DNA of 52,414 nt. Origin: Porticoccaceae bacterium (lineage in GTDB: Bacteria > Pseudomonadota > Gammaproteobacteria > Pseudomonadales > Porticoccaceae). Under the pieces are notes generated by a model. It was given only the letters and a program-made list of their open reading frames with translations. It had not been told where the DNA came from and did no database searches. The stretch covers positions 75,021 to 127,434 of the forward strand of contig JARGOV010000005.1 of assembly GCA_029212965.1 (NCBI GenBank), in the 5' to 3' direction. This document shows, one piece after another, positions 35,167 through 43,552 of the stretch (its first letter is position 1; the number at the start of each line of letters is the position of its first letter). The position numbers were made by a program, and so were the translations under genes.

Positions 35167-36257
35167 TGCGTATCCTCTACGGCGTACAAGGAACAGGTAA
35201 CGGTCATATTTCACGAGCTCGGGCTATGGCCCCAGCGCTAGCAAAACAGGGCATGGAGGTCGATTTTTTGTTTTCGGGTCGCCAGTCCGAGCAATATTTC
35301 GATATGGCAGCCTTCGGAGACTTTAGCCTGCGTAAGGGGCTTACCTTCGTGACTACCGATGGTAAAATTCGTCCTTTAAAAACAGTCCTGCATAGCGCGC
35401 CACTACAGTTCCTACGCGATATCCACCAGCTTAAACTTGACAATTACGATCTGATTTTAACGGACTTCGAGCCTATCACCGCATGGGCGGCAAAATTACG
35501 CAATAAGCCAGTGCTGGGTCTCGGCCACCAATACGCGTTTAATTTCCCTGTACCCCAGCACCACGGTAATCTACACCAACGTCTGATTATGAAATACTTT
35601 GCCCCGACAAAGTTTGTCCTTGGTTTTCACTGGTACCACTTTGACATGCCGATTTTGCCACCGATCGCTCCAGTTCAGCGTAATAATTTGGCGGTTGACC
35701 CGGCGCTTATTGTTGTCTATCTGCCCTTTGAGGCACCCGCTAAAATCGAACAGTTCTTACAGCCCTTTAAGCACCACCATTTCGCGGTCTATCACCCGGA
35801 TGCACCAGCAAATAAAAGTGGTAATATCCAATGGCATAAGCCGGGCAAACTACACTTTCATCGTGACCTTAACCGCTGCAATGGCGTGGTCTGTAACGCC
35901 GGCTTTGAGTTGAGTAGCGAAGTCCTGCAACTGGGTTGTAAATTACTGGTGAAGCCGGTGCAGGGTCAATGCGAGCAACTATCAAACGTGCTTGCCCTGC
36001 AGCGCATTGGCCTCGGTTATAGCATGGAAACACTCGACCAGGGCGCCTTCAGTCAATGGCTCAACACCGGCCGCAGTGTCAGTGTTCACTACCCTGATGT
36101 CGCCGGGGCGGTGACCCAATGGCTAACACAGGGCGATTATTCGCAACAAAGTATTGAGACGCTGGCCTCTCAACTTTGGCGCCGCACACGCTTTCCCCAA
36201 CAGCCTCTTTTTCCAGCCACCACAACCCTCTCCACCAATAATAGCGCCGTCGCTTAA
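35166..36257 (+). CDS. Glycosyltransferase, MJ1255/VC2487 family
   Basis: 363-residue GT-B-fold protein. The N-terminus MRILYGVQGTGNGHISRARA resembles the sugar-acceptor loop of MurG-like transferases and marks the MJ1255/VC2487 family. The C-terminal half has the nucleotide-sugar region NGVVCNAGFELSSEVLQLG followed by KPVQGQCEQLSNVLAL. Neither donor nor acceptor is established. The one-base overlap with the PAP2 gene suggests a joint role in making or recycling a glycolipid; this is inference. Confidence 0.85.
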   Translation: MRILYGVQGTGNGHISRARAMAPALAKQGMEVDFLFSGRQSEQYFDMAAFGDFSLRKGLTFVTTDGKIRPLKTVLHSAPLQFLRDIHQLKLDNYDLILTDFEPITAWAAKLRNKPVLGLGHQYAFNFPVPQHHGNLHQRLIMKYFAPTKFVLGFHWYHFDMPILPPIAPVQRNNLAVDPALIVVYLPFEAPAKIEQFLQPFKHHHFAVYHPDAPANKSGNIQWHKPGKLHFHRDLNRCNGVVCNAGFELSSEVLQLGCKLLVKPVQGQCEQLSNVLALQRIGLGYSMETLDQGAFSQWLNTGRSVSVHYPDVAGAVTQWLTQGDYSQQSIETLASQLWRRTRFPQQPLFPATTTLSTNNSAVA

Positions 36258-36328
36258 AGTGGCATAACTGGCCAACCTTTAATCATCACACTGTATATTC
36301 GCAAGAGCTTTGTCGACCCCCACGCTAT

Positions 36329-36356
36329 TTGCCGTCACGGACTGATCGGTTACACT
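36329..36356 (+). promoter_or_regulatory. Possible promoter upstream of the small ORF and gshA
   Basis: TTGCCG (36329-36334), 16 bases, TACACT (36351-36356), each a four-of-six match. It lies 30 bp before the small gene at 36386. Weak evidence. Confidence 0.3.
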
Positions 36357-36385
36357 TGCCGTAATTTAGCGCCAGATCGAGAAAT

Positions 36386-36616
36386 ATGGCTATTTTTGTG
36401 CTGCAAGATATTAACGACAACTTCCTGACCAAGGCCCTGGAGTGGCGCGATGACTGCACTGTCACTGAAGTCTACTGCTCACCCCACAGAGATGTCGCCC
36501 TCAATCACTTACTTGAAGTCAATGCGAAAAACCCTGACTTGCGCGCCCGGGTTGTCGCCTGCGAAGTGGGGCCAAAAAACAGACCGCTATTACCGCAGAA
36601 GCTATCCGCTGCCTAA
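36386..36616 (+). CDS. Small uncharacterised protein upstream of gshA
   Basis: 76-residue soluble protein, begins MAIFVLQDINDNFLTKAL, with one HRDVALNHLLEVNAKNPDLRARVV helix-like stretch. No signal peptide, TM segment or metal motif is seen; two Cys (CTVTEVYC) lie eight residues apart. I do not recognise the family. Support for it being real: a clean ATG, codon use like its neighbours, a fit to the 374-bp gap between two genes, and 15-bp spacing to gshA. It may be co-translated with gshA. Confidence 0.6.
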   Translation: MAIFVLQDINDNFLTKALEWRDDCTVTEVYCSPHRDVALNHLLEVNAKNPDLRARVVACEVGPKNRPLLPQKLSAA

Positions 36617-36631
36617 ACCTGAGAATCCCAC

Positions 36632-38224
36632 TTGTCGCTATTAACCTCACGCCTGGCTGCCCTCAAAAGCCCTGAAAATCAGCATTCACTGAATAATATT
36701 CTGCGCGGCATTGAAAAAGAGAGCCTGCGCGTTACACCAACAGGTGAGCTGGCCAATACGCCTCACCCTAGGGACCTTGGTTCGACGCTAACTCACCCCA
36801 GTATTACTACCGATTTTTCTGAATCACTGCTCGAATTTATCACAGCTCCTTCGCCGTCTATCGACGTCGTCCTGAATAATCTCGACAACATCCACCGCTT
36901 TACCTATCGCCATATTGGTGGCGAGCTACTATGGGTCAACAGCATGCCCTGCGTGCTAGGTCGTGACCAGGACATCCCCCTTGGCCAGTACGGCAGTTCT
37001 AATATCGGACAAATGAAAACCATCTATCGCCGTGGGCTCGGCCACCGCTATGGGCGGCTGATGCAAACTATTGCCGGCATTCACTACAACTGGTCTCTGC
37101 CCGACGCCTGCTGGCAGATATTGCAACAAAGCGATCATTATTCGGGTTCGCTGCAAGACTTCAAAACCCAGCGCTACTTCGATTTAATTCGCAACTTCCG
37201 CCGCCATTTTTGGCTACTGCTTTATCTCTTTGGCGCCGCACCTGCGGTTTGTCGCAGCTTTGTTAAAGATAGAGCCCATCGACTACAACCCATCGGTGAC
37301 GATCAACACAGCCTGCACTTACCCTATGCTACCTCTCTACGCATGGGTGACCTCGGCTATCAAAGTAGCGCTCAGGAATCACTCATTGTTTGCTACAACA
37401 GCCTGCCGCGCTACATCGAGAACCTGCGCGGCGCATTGACTACGCCCTATCCCGCCTATGAAGCGGTTGGTGTAAAAGGGGCAAACGGTAAATACCGCCA
37501 GCTCAGCCCCCACTTGCTACAAATTGAAAATGAGTTTTACAGCAGCATCCGTCCCAAGCGCACCACGCAAGGCGGCGAAACGGCACTCGAGGCCCTCTGG
37601 CAACGGGGTGTAGAATATATTGAGGTGCGCTGTGTCGACCTCAATCCCTATTTGCCGGTCGGTATTGATGCCCAGCAAATGCGTTTTCTCGATGTCTTCC
37701 TCATGCACTGTCTACTGCAAGAAAGCCCGCAAACCGATAATCGCGAATACGGCCAAATACTCAACAACCAACGCAAAGTTGTCGAACGCGGTCGCGAACC
37801 GGGGCTCGAGCTCAGCCGTGGTGATGGAGAGACCTCGCTACGGACGTGGGCCAGCGAGCTCTTTACCCAGTTACAACCCATCGCCCATGTCCTCGACGCC
37901 AGTCATGGCGACAATGCACATAGCAAAGCGGTATCCGCAATGGAGCAACGACTACTACAACCCGAACTCATACCAGCGGCTCAATTGCTGGAAGAGGTGC
38001 GCAGTAGCGGCAGTACCTATTTTCAAACAGCCATGCGCCACGCTCAACAACACCGAGAGTACTTTCTCGACTCGAAACTCGACCCCGCGGTTGAAGAAGA
38101 GTTCGTTAGCCTCGCGGCCCATTCGCTAGAAGATCAAAAGGCCATCGAAGACGCGGACACTCTTAATTTCGACGACTTTCTCAGCTCCTATTATCAGCAG
38201 TATCAATTCTCCCTCAAGTCGTGA
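36632..38224 (+). CDS. gshA: Glutamate-cysteine ligase
   Basis: 530-residue enzyme for the first and rate-limiting step of glutathione synthesis, joining glutamate and cysteine with ATP. E. coli-type GshA: LLTSRLAALKSPENQHSL at the start, RGIEKESLRVTPTG, TTDFSESLLEFITAP, NSMPCVLG, LGRDQDIPLGQYGSSNIG region and YIEVRCVDLNPYLPVGI. Translation starts at TTG 36632; no better ATG exists near the conserved N-terminus. The stop overlaps the GTG of acpH by four bases. Confidence 0.95.
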   Translation: MSLLTSRLAALKSPENQHSLNNILRGIEKESLRVTPTGELANTPHPRDLGSTLTHPSITTDFSESLLEFITAPSPSIDVVLNNLDNIHRFTYRHIGGELLWVNSMPCVLGRDQDIPLGQYGSSNIGQMKTIYRRGLGHRYGRLMQTIAGIHYNWSLPDACWQILQQSDHYSGSLQDFKTQRYFDLIRNFRRHFWLLLYLFGAAPAVCRSFVKDRAHRLQPIGDDQHSLHLPYATSLRMGDLGYQSSAQESLIVCYNSLPRYIENLRGALTTPYPAYEAVGVKGANGKYRQLSPHLLQIENEFYSSIRPKRTTQGGETALEALWQRGVEYIEVRCVDLNPYLPVGIDAQQMRFLDVFLMHCLLQESPQTDNREYGQILNNQRKVVERGREPGLELSRGDGETSLRTWASELFTQLQPIAHVLDASHGDNAHSKAVSAMEQRLLQPELIPAAQLLEEVRSSGSTYFQTAMRHAQQHREYFLDSKLDPAVEEEFVSLAAHSLEDQKAIEDADTLNFDDFLSSYYQQYQFSLKS

Positions 38225-38847
38225 ATTATCTCGCCCACATTCTTCTCTCGGGCGACAACCTTGATATACAGGTCGGCGGTTTGCTCGGGGACTTTGTCAA
38301 AGGCCCGCTGCAGGGCCAGTACCCAGAAAATGTCGAAAAAGGCATCGCACTGCACCGCAGGCTTGACGTTTACACTGACACACAGCCAGAACTACAACAC
38401 CTGATTCGCACCTTTTCACCTCAGTGGCGACGCTTCGCGGGTATTATTCTCGACATCACATTCGATCACTTACTCGCAACGCACTGGCGGGAATACCATT
38501 CATCGAGCCTCGAACATTTCTGCCAACGCTTTTATCGCCACCTCGACACATGCCAGCCCTGGCTACCCGCCCGCGCCCAGCACTTCAATCAACGCGCCGC
38601 TGGTATTCGCTGGCTACAAAGCTATACCGACCAGAGTCTTATTCCTACCATGCTCAACCGGGTTGGCGAGCGCCTGCGCCAACCACTGCACCTAGGTGAT
38701 GCCTGGCCCGAGATTGTCGATCGCCATAGGCAGGTCGAGCAGGTATTCTCCATCCTCATGCCCCGACTACTCACCCACGCCCAGCAACTGCGTAGTGCGG
38801 CTCCAAACCCACCTGCGTCCACTCACACCACAGGGAGCTGTCGATGA
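38221..38847 (+). CDS. acpH: Acyl carrier protein phosphodiesterase AcpH
   Basis: 208-residue DUF479/HD-like protein that in E. coli removes 4'-phosphopantetheine from ACP. The family start MNYLAHILLSGDN and GGLLGDFVKGPLQGQYP are clear, with ALHRRLDVYTDTQP (metal-binding His/Asp region) and ILDITFDHLLATHW. It begins with GTG that overlaps the gshA stop by four bases and ends with a four-base overlap with dsbB. Confidence 0.9.
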   Translation: MNYLAHILLSGDNLDIQVGGLLGDFVKGPLQGQYPENVEKGIALHRRLDVYTDTQPELQHLIRTFSPQWRRFAGIILDITFDHLLATHWREYHSSSLEHFCQRFYRHLDTCQPWLPARAQHFNQRAAGIRWLQSYTDQSLIPTMLNRVGERLRQPLHLGDAWPEIVDRHRQVEQVFSILMPRLLTHAQQLRSAAPNPPASTHTTGSCR

Positions 38848-39332
38848 TGCCCAGTATCCGCACCTTGAATTTATGCTTGTTTTCAATCGCCACCAGCATG
38901 ATTTTGGTGGCTTTATATATGCAATACCAAATGGATCTCAACCCCTGCTACCTATGCATTGTGCAGCGAGTTTTTGTTATTTCGACCGGTCTTATCGCGC
39001 TGCTGGCTTTTGCCCACAACCCCATCGGCAAAGCCCGAAATTATTACGCTGCAGCCACTGGCATCAGCGCACTGACCGGTGCAGGTTTCTCCATTCGCCA
39101 ACTGTGGCTGCAAAGTTTGCCCGAAGAAAAGGTCCCCGCCTGCGGGCCGCCTGCCGACTATCTCTTTGATGCCTTACCGATCACTGAAGCACTATCTATG
39201 CTGCTCAGTGGTGACGGCAACTGTGCCGAAGTGCAATGGACTTTCCTAAATCTCAGCATCCCGGCATGGACGCTACTGGCTTTCACAGTAATGGCCCTCC
39301 TTAGTGCTTACCAATTACTGAGAAAACGCTAA
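38844..39332 (+). CDS. dsbB: Disulfide bond formation protein DsbB
   Basis: 162-residue inner-membrane quinone reductase that reoxidises DsbA. Four hydrophobic helices. First periplasmic Cys pair in NPCYLC and the second pair in ACGPP and NCAEV, all four present. Length is in the DsbB range. DsbA is not in the window. It overlaps acpH by four bases (ATGA). Confidence 0.92.
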   Translation: MMPSIRTLNLCLFSIATSMILVALYMQYQMDLNPCYLCIVQRVFVISTGLIALLAFAHNPIGKARNYYAAATGISALTGAGFSIRQLWLQSLPEEKVPACGPPADYLFDALPITEALSMLLSGDGNCAEVQWTFLNLSIPAWTLLAFTVMALLSAYQLLRKR

Positions 39333-39342
39333 TCTCTAGCAA

Positions 39343-39720
39343 ATGAACTCGCCTAAGAATATGATCATTGACACACTGAAAGGGCTCGCTGTGCTAGTGT
39401 TGTTTCAGTTGCTTGGGGAGGGTCTGGCACAGATATTACCCCTCCCTGTACCCGGCCCAGTGGTGGGCATGGTCTTGCTATTTTTTGTCTTGCGTCAGCT
39501 GCCCCCACCCACTTGGCTAATAAGCACTGCCGGCAGGCTTATTAGCTTACTGTCACTATTTTTTATTCCCGCTGGCGTCGGCATTTTTTTCTTGCCCGAA
39601 GCACTGCGACAGCAGTGGCCCGCCATTCTGGCGGCAATCATTGGCGGTACATTGCTATCCATTGCTTTAACCGGACTCATCCTGAAAGCCCTAACCCGTG
39701 CATTACTAAACAATGAGTGA
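39343..39720 (+). CDS. lrgA: CidA/LrgA family membrane protein
   Basis: 125-residue protein with about four TM helices. The family pattern is visible: LLGEGLAQILPLPVPGPVVGMVLLF and the later LLSLFFIPAGVGIFF. The family is described as holin-like and more recently as part of pyruvate/metabolite transport together with LrgB. It overlaps the lrgB gene by eight bases. CidA and LrgA cannot be separated by eye. Confidence 0.92.
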   Translation: MNSPKNMIIDTLKGLAVLVLFQLLGEGLAQILPLPVPGPVVGMVLLFFVLRQLPPPTWLISTAGRLISLLSLFFIPAGVGIFFLPEALRQQWPAILAAIIGGTLLSIALTGLILKALTRALLNNE

Positions 39721-40438
39721 GATGTTCATCAGCGAACCAATGGCCTTGCTCTTCTCAGCGAGTCTGCTAGCACTCACTTTTTTAGCCTATTTCGCAGGCT
39801 TGTGGACTTTTCGAAAAGCCCAGCACTTTTCGCTGTTGCACCCACTAGTCAGTAGTTGCCTATTAATCGCCGCCTTGCTATACAGCCTGGATATCGACTA
39901 TGCCCGCTATCAACGAGCCAACAACGTATTCTATTGGCTACTGGGCCCCGCGACCGTTGCCCTGGCGATACCCCTGAACCGCGAATTCGACCGCATTCGT
40001 GCACTCGCCCTGCCGCTCTTATTGACCCTACTATTGGGCACCATTGCCGCGCCCTTGTGCGCACTAACACTGGCTTCTTTATTTAGCGCAGACCCTTTGA
40101 CTTTACTCTCGCTAACACCGAAATCCGTCACTACCCCCATTGCATTGAGCATCGCCAAAGAAATTGGCGCTCTGGGGGAGTTAACAGCTGGTGTCGTTAT
40201 TTTTACCGGCGTCGTCGGGGCTATCGCCGGACCGAGCTTGCTAAGACTACTCGGTGTCAGCGATGAGCGGCTACAGGGCTTTACTTTGGGTATCAATGCC
40301 CACGGTGTCGGTACGGCGCGGGCCTTTGACATCAGCCCCGTTTGCGGCGCCTTTTCAAGTCTAGCACTGGGCCTCACAGGCGTGCTGACCGCACTGACTT
40401 TGCCAACGCTACTTTTGTGGCTACCAAAAATTTTTTAA
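39713..40438 (+). CDS. lrgB: CidB/LrgB family membrane protein
   Basis: 241-residue polytopic membrane protein and partner of the preceding LrgA-like protein. Family signature LSLTPKSVTTPIALSIAKEIG is intact, and INAHGVGTARAF matches the C-terminal conserved block. Translation probably starts inside the end of lrgA (ATG 39713 or 39722). Last gene of the plus-strand run; convergent with the FKBP gene. Confidence 0.92.
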   Translation: MSEMFISEPMALLFSASLLALTFLAYFAGLWTFRKAQHFSLLHPLVSSCLLIAALLYSLDIDYARYQRANNVFYWLLGPATVALAIPLNREFDRIRALALPLLLTLLLGTIAAPLCALTLASLFSADPLTLLSLTPKSVTTPIALSIAKEIGALGELTAGVVIFTGVVGAIAGPSLLRLLGVSDERLQGFTLGINAHGVGTARAFDISPVCGAFSSLALGLTGVLTALTLPTLLLWLPKIF

Positions 40439-40522
40439 CTCTGCTTGAGTACAATTAAATAAGTACAACATTCTGCAGTAATCAAAATTAGACTGAAAAA
40501 GACGTTAAATTGTTAGTTTAGT

Positions 40523-41269
40523 CTAGCCAGCCGTATCGACAGAGGCTTTTAATAATTCCACTTCAAAGATCAGCGTTTGATTAGGCCCAATCAAACCACC
40601 AGTACCACCCGGACCATAAGCCAGATCAGCCGGGACATAGAGTTCCCACTTAGCGCCCTCCTTCATCAACTGTAACGCCTCAACCCAACCGGGTATGACC
40701 TGAGTAACACCAAACTGTGCTGGCACGCCACGTTTAAAAGAGCTATCAAATTCTGTTCCGTCAAGTAAGGTCCCTTTGTAATGCACTTCTACAGTATTTT
40801 CTGCAGTGGGTACCTCGCCTGTCCCCGCTTCTACAATCTTATACTGCAGGCCGCTTTCCAATACCACGACACCCTCTTTTTTGGCATTTTCTGCCAAAAA
40901 CGCCTCACCCTCTTTGATATTAGTTTCAGCTACCAACTTCGCGCTCGCTTCCTGTTCTGCCATCACCTTCGCCTGGAAAGCTTCGATTACCGCGTTAATT
41001 TCGGTCTCAGACAGCTTGGGCTTATTACCTTCCACTGCATCATTCAAGCCTAAAGTCAGTGAGGGAATATCAACATCAAAAGCTTCGCCCTTAATTTGCG
41101 AACCGATATTTGTACCCATAATATAACTGACTTTTTGCATTTCTGATTCCAACGCCACAGCTGCTGCAACTGAAGTATCGGTCTTCGGCTTAGTAGCTTC
41201 TTCACAACCCATTAGCGTTAATGATGCAACGAGGGCAACTGGTAAAACATTTATTTTCTTGAGATTCAT
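40523..41269 (-). CDS. FKBP-type peptidyl-prolyl isomerase, lipoprotein (Mip/FkpA-like)
   Basis: 248-residue envelope foldase. A lipoprotein signal ends at the lipobox LMGC with Cys22. The N-terminal dimerisation domain (FKBP_N: VSYIMGTNIGSQI, SLTLGLNDAVEG, AVIEAFQAKVMAE) is followed by a long helix and a C-terminal FKBP domain (about residues 150-243: VEVHYKGTLLDGTEFDSSF, FGVTQVIPGWVEALQLM, YGPGGTGGLIGPNQTLIFEV). Aromatic pocket residues are in place. AAAGGA precedes the ATG. Monocistronic. Confidence 0.95.
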   Translation of the reverse strand: MNLKKINVLPVALVASLTLMGCEEATKPKTDTSVAAAVALESEMQKVSYIMGTNIGSQIKGEAFDVDIPSLTLGLNDAVEGNKPKLSETEINAVIEAFQAKVMAEQEASAKLVAETNIKEGEAFLAENAKKEGVVVLESGLQYKIVEAGTGEVPTAENTVEVHYKGTLLDGTEFDSSFKRGVPAQFGVTQVIPGWVEALQLMKEGAKWELYVPADLAYGPGGTGGLIGPNQTLIFEVELLKASVDTAG

Positions 41270-41368
41270 TTAAATATCCTTTGTTTTAATAAGTGCCCTG
41301 CTGGCTCTTTCTTGTGGGCAAATAATACTCGATTCAACTAACTAAACACTATTTTTTGTCGATCGTTA

Positions 41369-42088
41369 CTACTCACGGCAATAGAGTAAATCCCATACAC
41401 CGTGACCCAGGCGCTGCCCGCGTTTTTCAAATTTAGTAATGGGACGATAGTCTGGTCGCGGGGAATAAACATCATCCCCCGCTACATTGATAAAACCTTC
41501 AACCTCTTGCATCACTTCAACCATGTATTCTGCGTAAGGCTGCCAGTCAGTAGCCATATGAAATTGACCACCAGTAGTGAGTTTTGCGCCAATTTTGTCG
41601 ACAAACGCTTGTCGCACAATACGGCGTTTATTGTGCTTTTTTTTATGCCAGGGATCGGGGAAATAGAGCTGCACTCTGTCTAGGCTTTTGTCGGAAATAC
41701 AGTCATCCAAAACGTCCATGGCGTCGGCAAGATAAATACGCAAATTTGATAACCCTAGCTCGGCAGCGCGATTCACCAAACGCCCTGCACCGGGTGGATA
41801 AACTTCAATACCAACAAAATCTTTATCGGGCTCGTTTTGGGCCATCGCTAGCAAGGAGTCACCCATGCCAAAGCCTATCTCCAGCACCACGGGAGCCACG
41901 CGACCGAAAACGACTGCCCAACTGTCAATTGGCCCAGAAAATAAGCTAAGACGAAAGTTTGGCCAATGCTGCTCAAGCGCTCGCTGCTGGCCCTCTGTCA
42001 TACGGCCACTGCGAAGAACATAGCTGCGGATCGATTTTTTTTTGTACTCGGGCCGAAAATTTGCCACTCCAGTCATGTCTATACTCAC
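41369..42088 (-). CDS. trmB: tRNA (guanine-N7)-methyltransferase
   Basis: 239-residue SAM-dependent enzyme that makes m7G46 in tRNA. SAM motif LEIGFGMGDSLLAMA, then GIEVYPPGAGRLV, and the signature YFPDPWHKKKHNKRRIV. Length equals E. coli TrmB (239). Starts with GTG that overlaps the stop of the DUF423 gene by four bases (GTGA). Confidence 0.96.
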   Translation of the reverse strand: MSIDMTGVANFRPEYKKKSIRSYVLRSGRMTEGQQRALEQHWPNFRLSLFSGPIDSWAVVFGRVAPVVLEIGFGMGDSLLAMAQNEPDKDFVGIEVYPPGAGRLVNRAAELGLSNLRIYLADAMDVLDDCISDKSLDRVQLYFPDPWHKKKHNKRRIVRQAFVDKIGAKLTTGGQFHMATDWQPYAEYMVEVMQEVEGFINVAGDDVYSPRPDYRPITKFEKRGQRLGHGVWDLLYCRE

Positions 42089-42516
42089 CGCCTAAAATGA
42101 CAAACCGCCAAGCTAATCCAACCCAGCAGGAAAAACACCCCACCTATTGGCACACACATTCCTAGCCAGCTTTGCTGAGTCAATGCGAGGAGGTAAAGGC
42201 TACCACTAAAGAACACCACGCCCAGCATAAACAAACAGGCTGCCACCACGGCCCAATGAGTAGCATGAGGCTTGCCTTCACAGGTCGAGGCTAAGAAAGC
42301 ACAGGCCAGTAAGCCAACAACATGAAACATTTGATAAAGCACACCAGTATGCCAGTATTGCATGGCTTCCGGGGCAATCAAATTTTTTAAGCCGTGAGCG
42401 CCGAAAGCACCGAGGGTAACAACCAAAAAACCGTTAACTGCCACTAGCAATGGCAATAAACGACTATCGATCGGCTTTAAACTCACTATGGGACACCAAA
42501 TATTCGCGGGGAACAA
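42085..42516 (-). CDS. DUF423 membrane protein
   Basis: 143-residue protein with four TM helices. DUF423 marks: LGAFGAHGLKN, YWHTGVLYQMFHVVGLLA, and VVFFSGSLYLLALT followed by PIGGVFFLLGW. Function unknown. The N-terminus is uncertain: the conserved part begins near residue 20, so the true start may be later than ATG 42516. Coupled to trmB. Confidence 0.88.
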   Translation of the reverse strand: MFPANIWCPIVSLKPIDSRLLPLLVAVNGFLVVTLGAFGAHGLKNLIAPEAMQYWHTGVLYQMFHVVGLLACAFLASTCEGKPHATHWAVVAACLFMLGVVFFSGSLYLLALTQQSWLGMCVPIGGVFFLLGWISLAVCHFRR

Positions 42517-42534
42517 TTAATCGAGCTTAGGATA

Positions 42535-42571
42535 GATCAAAAAAACCGCGAAATTCGCGGTTTTTTTGATC
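42535..42571. terminator. Perfect 18-bp inverted repeat, terminator of rpoH
   Basis: GATC, seven A, CCGCGAA (42535-42552) is exactly complementary to TTCGCGG, seven T, GATC (42554-42571) around one base. It lies 30 bp after the rpoH stop. The GC core followed by T7 fits an intrinsic terminator on either strand. Confidence 0.88.
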
Positions 42572-42601
42572 GTGGATACTTTGTATGCATTCTGAGAGGT
42601 C

Positions 42602-43456
42602 TCAAGCCTCAAGAAAAGTACGGACCTTTTTCATAGCATTTTGCTCGAGCTGTCGAATGCGCTCCGCTGACACACCATAGGTCTCAGCCAAGTCGTGCAA
42701 CGTTGCTTTTGTATCGCTCAACCAGCGCTGACGAAGAATATCCTGACTTCGTTCATCCAACTCACCGAGAGCCGTGGCCAGGCGAATCTCGCTGTCACTT
42801 TCCCAATCGGCGTCTTCAACTAACAAAGCCGGATCAGCCTCTCGATCCTCAAGGTAGAGAGCCGGTGCCTGGTAAGTGCTCTCATCATCGTCATCGACCG
42901 AGGCATCAAAGCCAGCATCTCGAGCGGAGAGACGCTTTTCCATCTCACGCACATGCTTAACCTCTACACCGAGGTCTTCAGCAATAGCTTTGGCTTCATC
43001 ACCAGTCAGCCAGGCGAGACGCTTCTTAGCGCCGCGAAGGTTGAAAAACAACTTGCGCTGTGCCTTGGTGGTAGCAACTTTTACGATACGCCAGTTGCGT
43101 AGCACAAATTCATGAATTTCAGCTTTAATCCAATGCACGGCAAAAGAAATCAAGCGCACACCCTTCTCGGGGTTAAAGCGCTTAACGGCCTTCATCAGAC
43201 CCACATTGCCCTCCTGAATGATGTCCGCCAGAGGCAAGCCATAGCCATTATAGGAGCGAGCAATATGCACTACAAAGCGTAAGTGGGCCATAATCAACTG
43301 GCGCGCACTATCAACGTCATCCTCATAATACAGACGTTCAGCAAGCGCTTTCTCTTCCTCTGCAGAAAGAATGGCAATCGTGCTCACACCTTGCATATAG
43401 GCGCCGAGATTACCCCCGGGGGCCATCCATTGAATCGATTGAAGACTCGTGCTCAT
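42602..43456 (-). CDS. rpoH: RNA polymerase sigma-32 factor RpoH
   Basis: 284-residue heat-shock sigma factor, the length of E. coli RpoH. Region 2 ([57 protein letters not shown]), the RpoH box around QRKLFFNLR, and region 4.2 ([20 protein letters not shown]). AGAGG precedes the ATG. It follows ftsX on the same strand after 96 bp, the classical ftsYEX-rpoH arrangement, but has its own promoters. Confidence 0.97.
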   Translation of the reverse strand: MSTSLQSIQWMAPGGNLGAYMQGVSTIAILSAEEEKALAERLYYEDDVDSARQLIMAHLRFVVHIARSYNGYGLPLADIIQEGNVGLMKAVKRFNPEKGVRLISFAVHWIKAEIHEFVLRNWRIVKVATTKAQRKLFFNLRGAKKRLAWLTGDEAKAIAEDLGVEVKHVREMEKRLSARDAGFDASVDDDDESTYQAPALYLEDREADPALLVEDADWESDSEIRLATALGELDERSQDILRQRWLSDTKATLHDLAETYGVSAERIRQLEQNAMKKVRTFLEA

Positions 43457-43481
43457 AACAACCTCTTGAAATCAGCGATGT

Positions 43482-43509
43482 AGTTTAACACTCAAAGGTT
43501 CGATGAGAA
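43482..43509 (-). promoter_or_regulatory. Possible sigma-70 promoter of rpoH
   Basis: On the minus strand TTCTCA (43509-43504), 16 bases, TAAACT (43487-43482). It overlaps the sigma-E-like promoter. Moderate matches only. Confidence 0.35.
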
Positions 43510-43525
43510 AAGGCCGTAAAAGTTC
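43499..43525 (-). promoter_or_regulatory. Sigma-E-type promoter of rpoH
   Basis: On the minus strand GAACTT (43525-43520), 16 bases, TCGAA (43503-43499). E. coli rpoH P3 is a sigma-E promoter with GAACTT, 16 bases, TCTGA. Start would be near 43493, 37 nt before the ATG. Confidence 0.6.
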
Positions 43526-43552
43526 ATTTAGTTGGCAGTTTTGTTTAGCCAA

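Noticed and set aside
40484-40530. TAGACT...AGTCTA hairpin between lrgB and the FKBP gene as a terminator
   Set aside because: Long AT-rich loop, short stem and no proper T-run; too weak to annotate.
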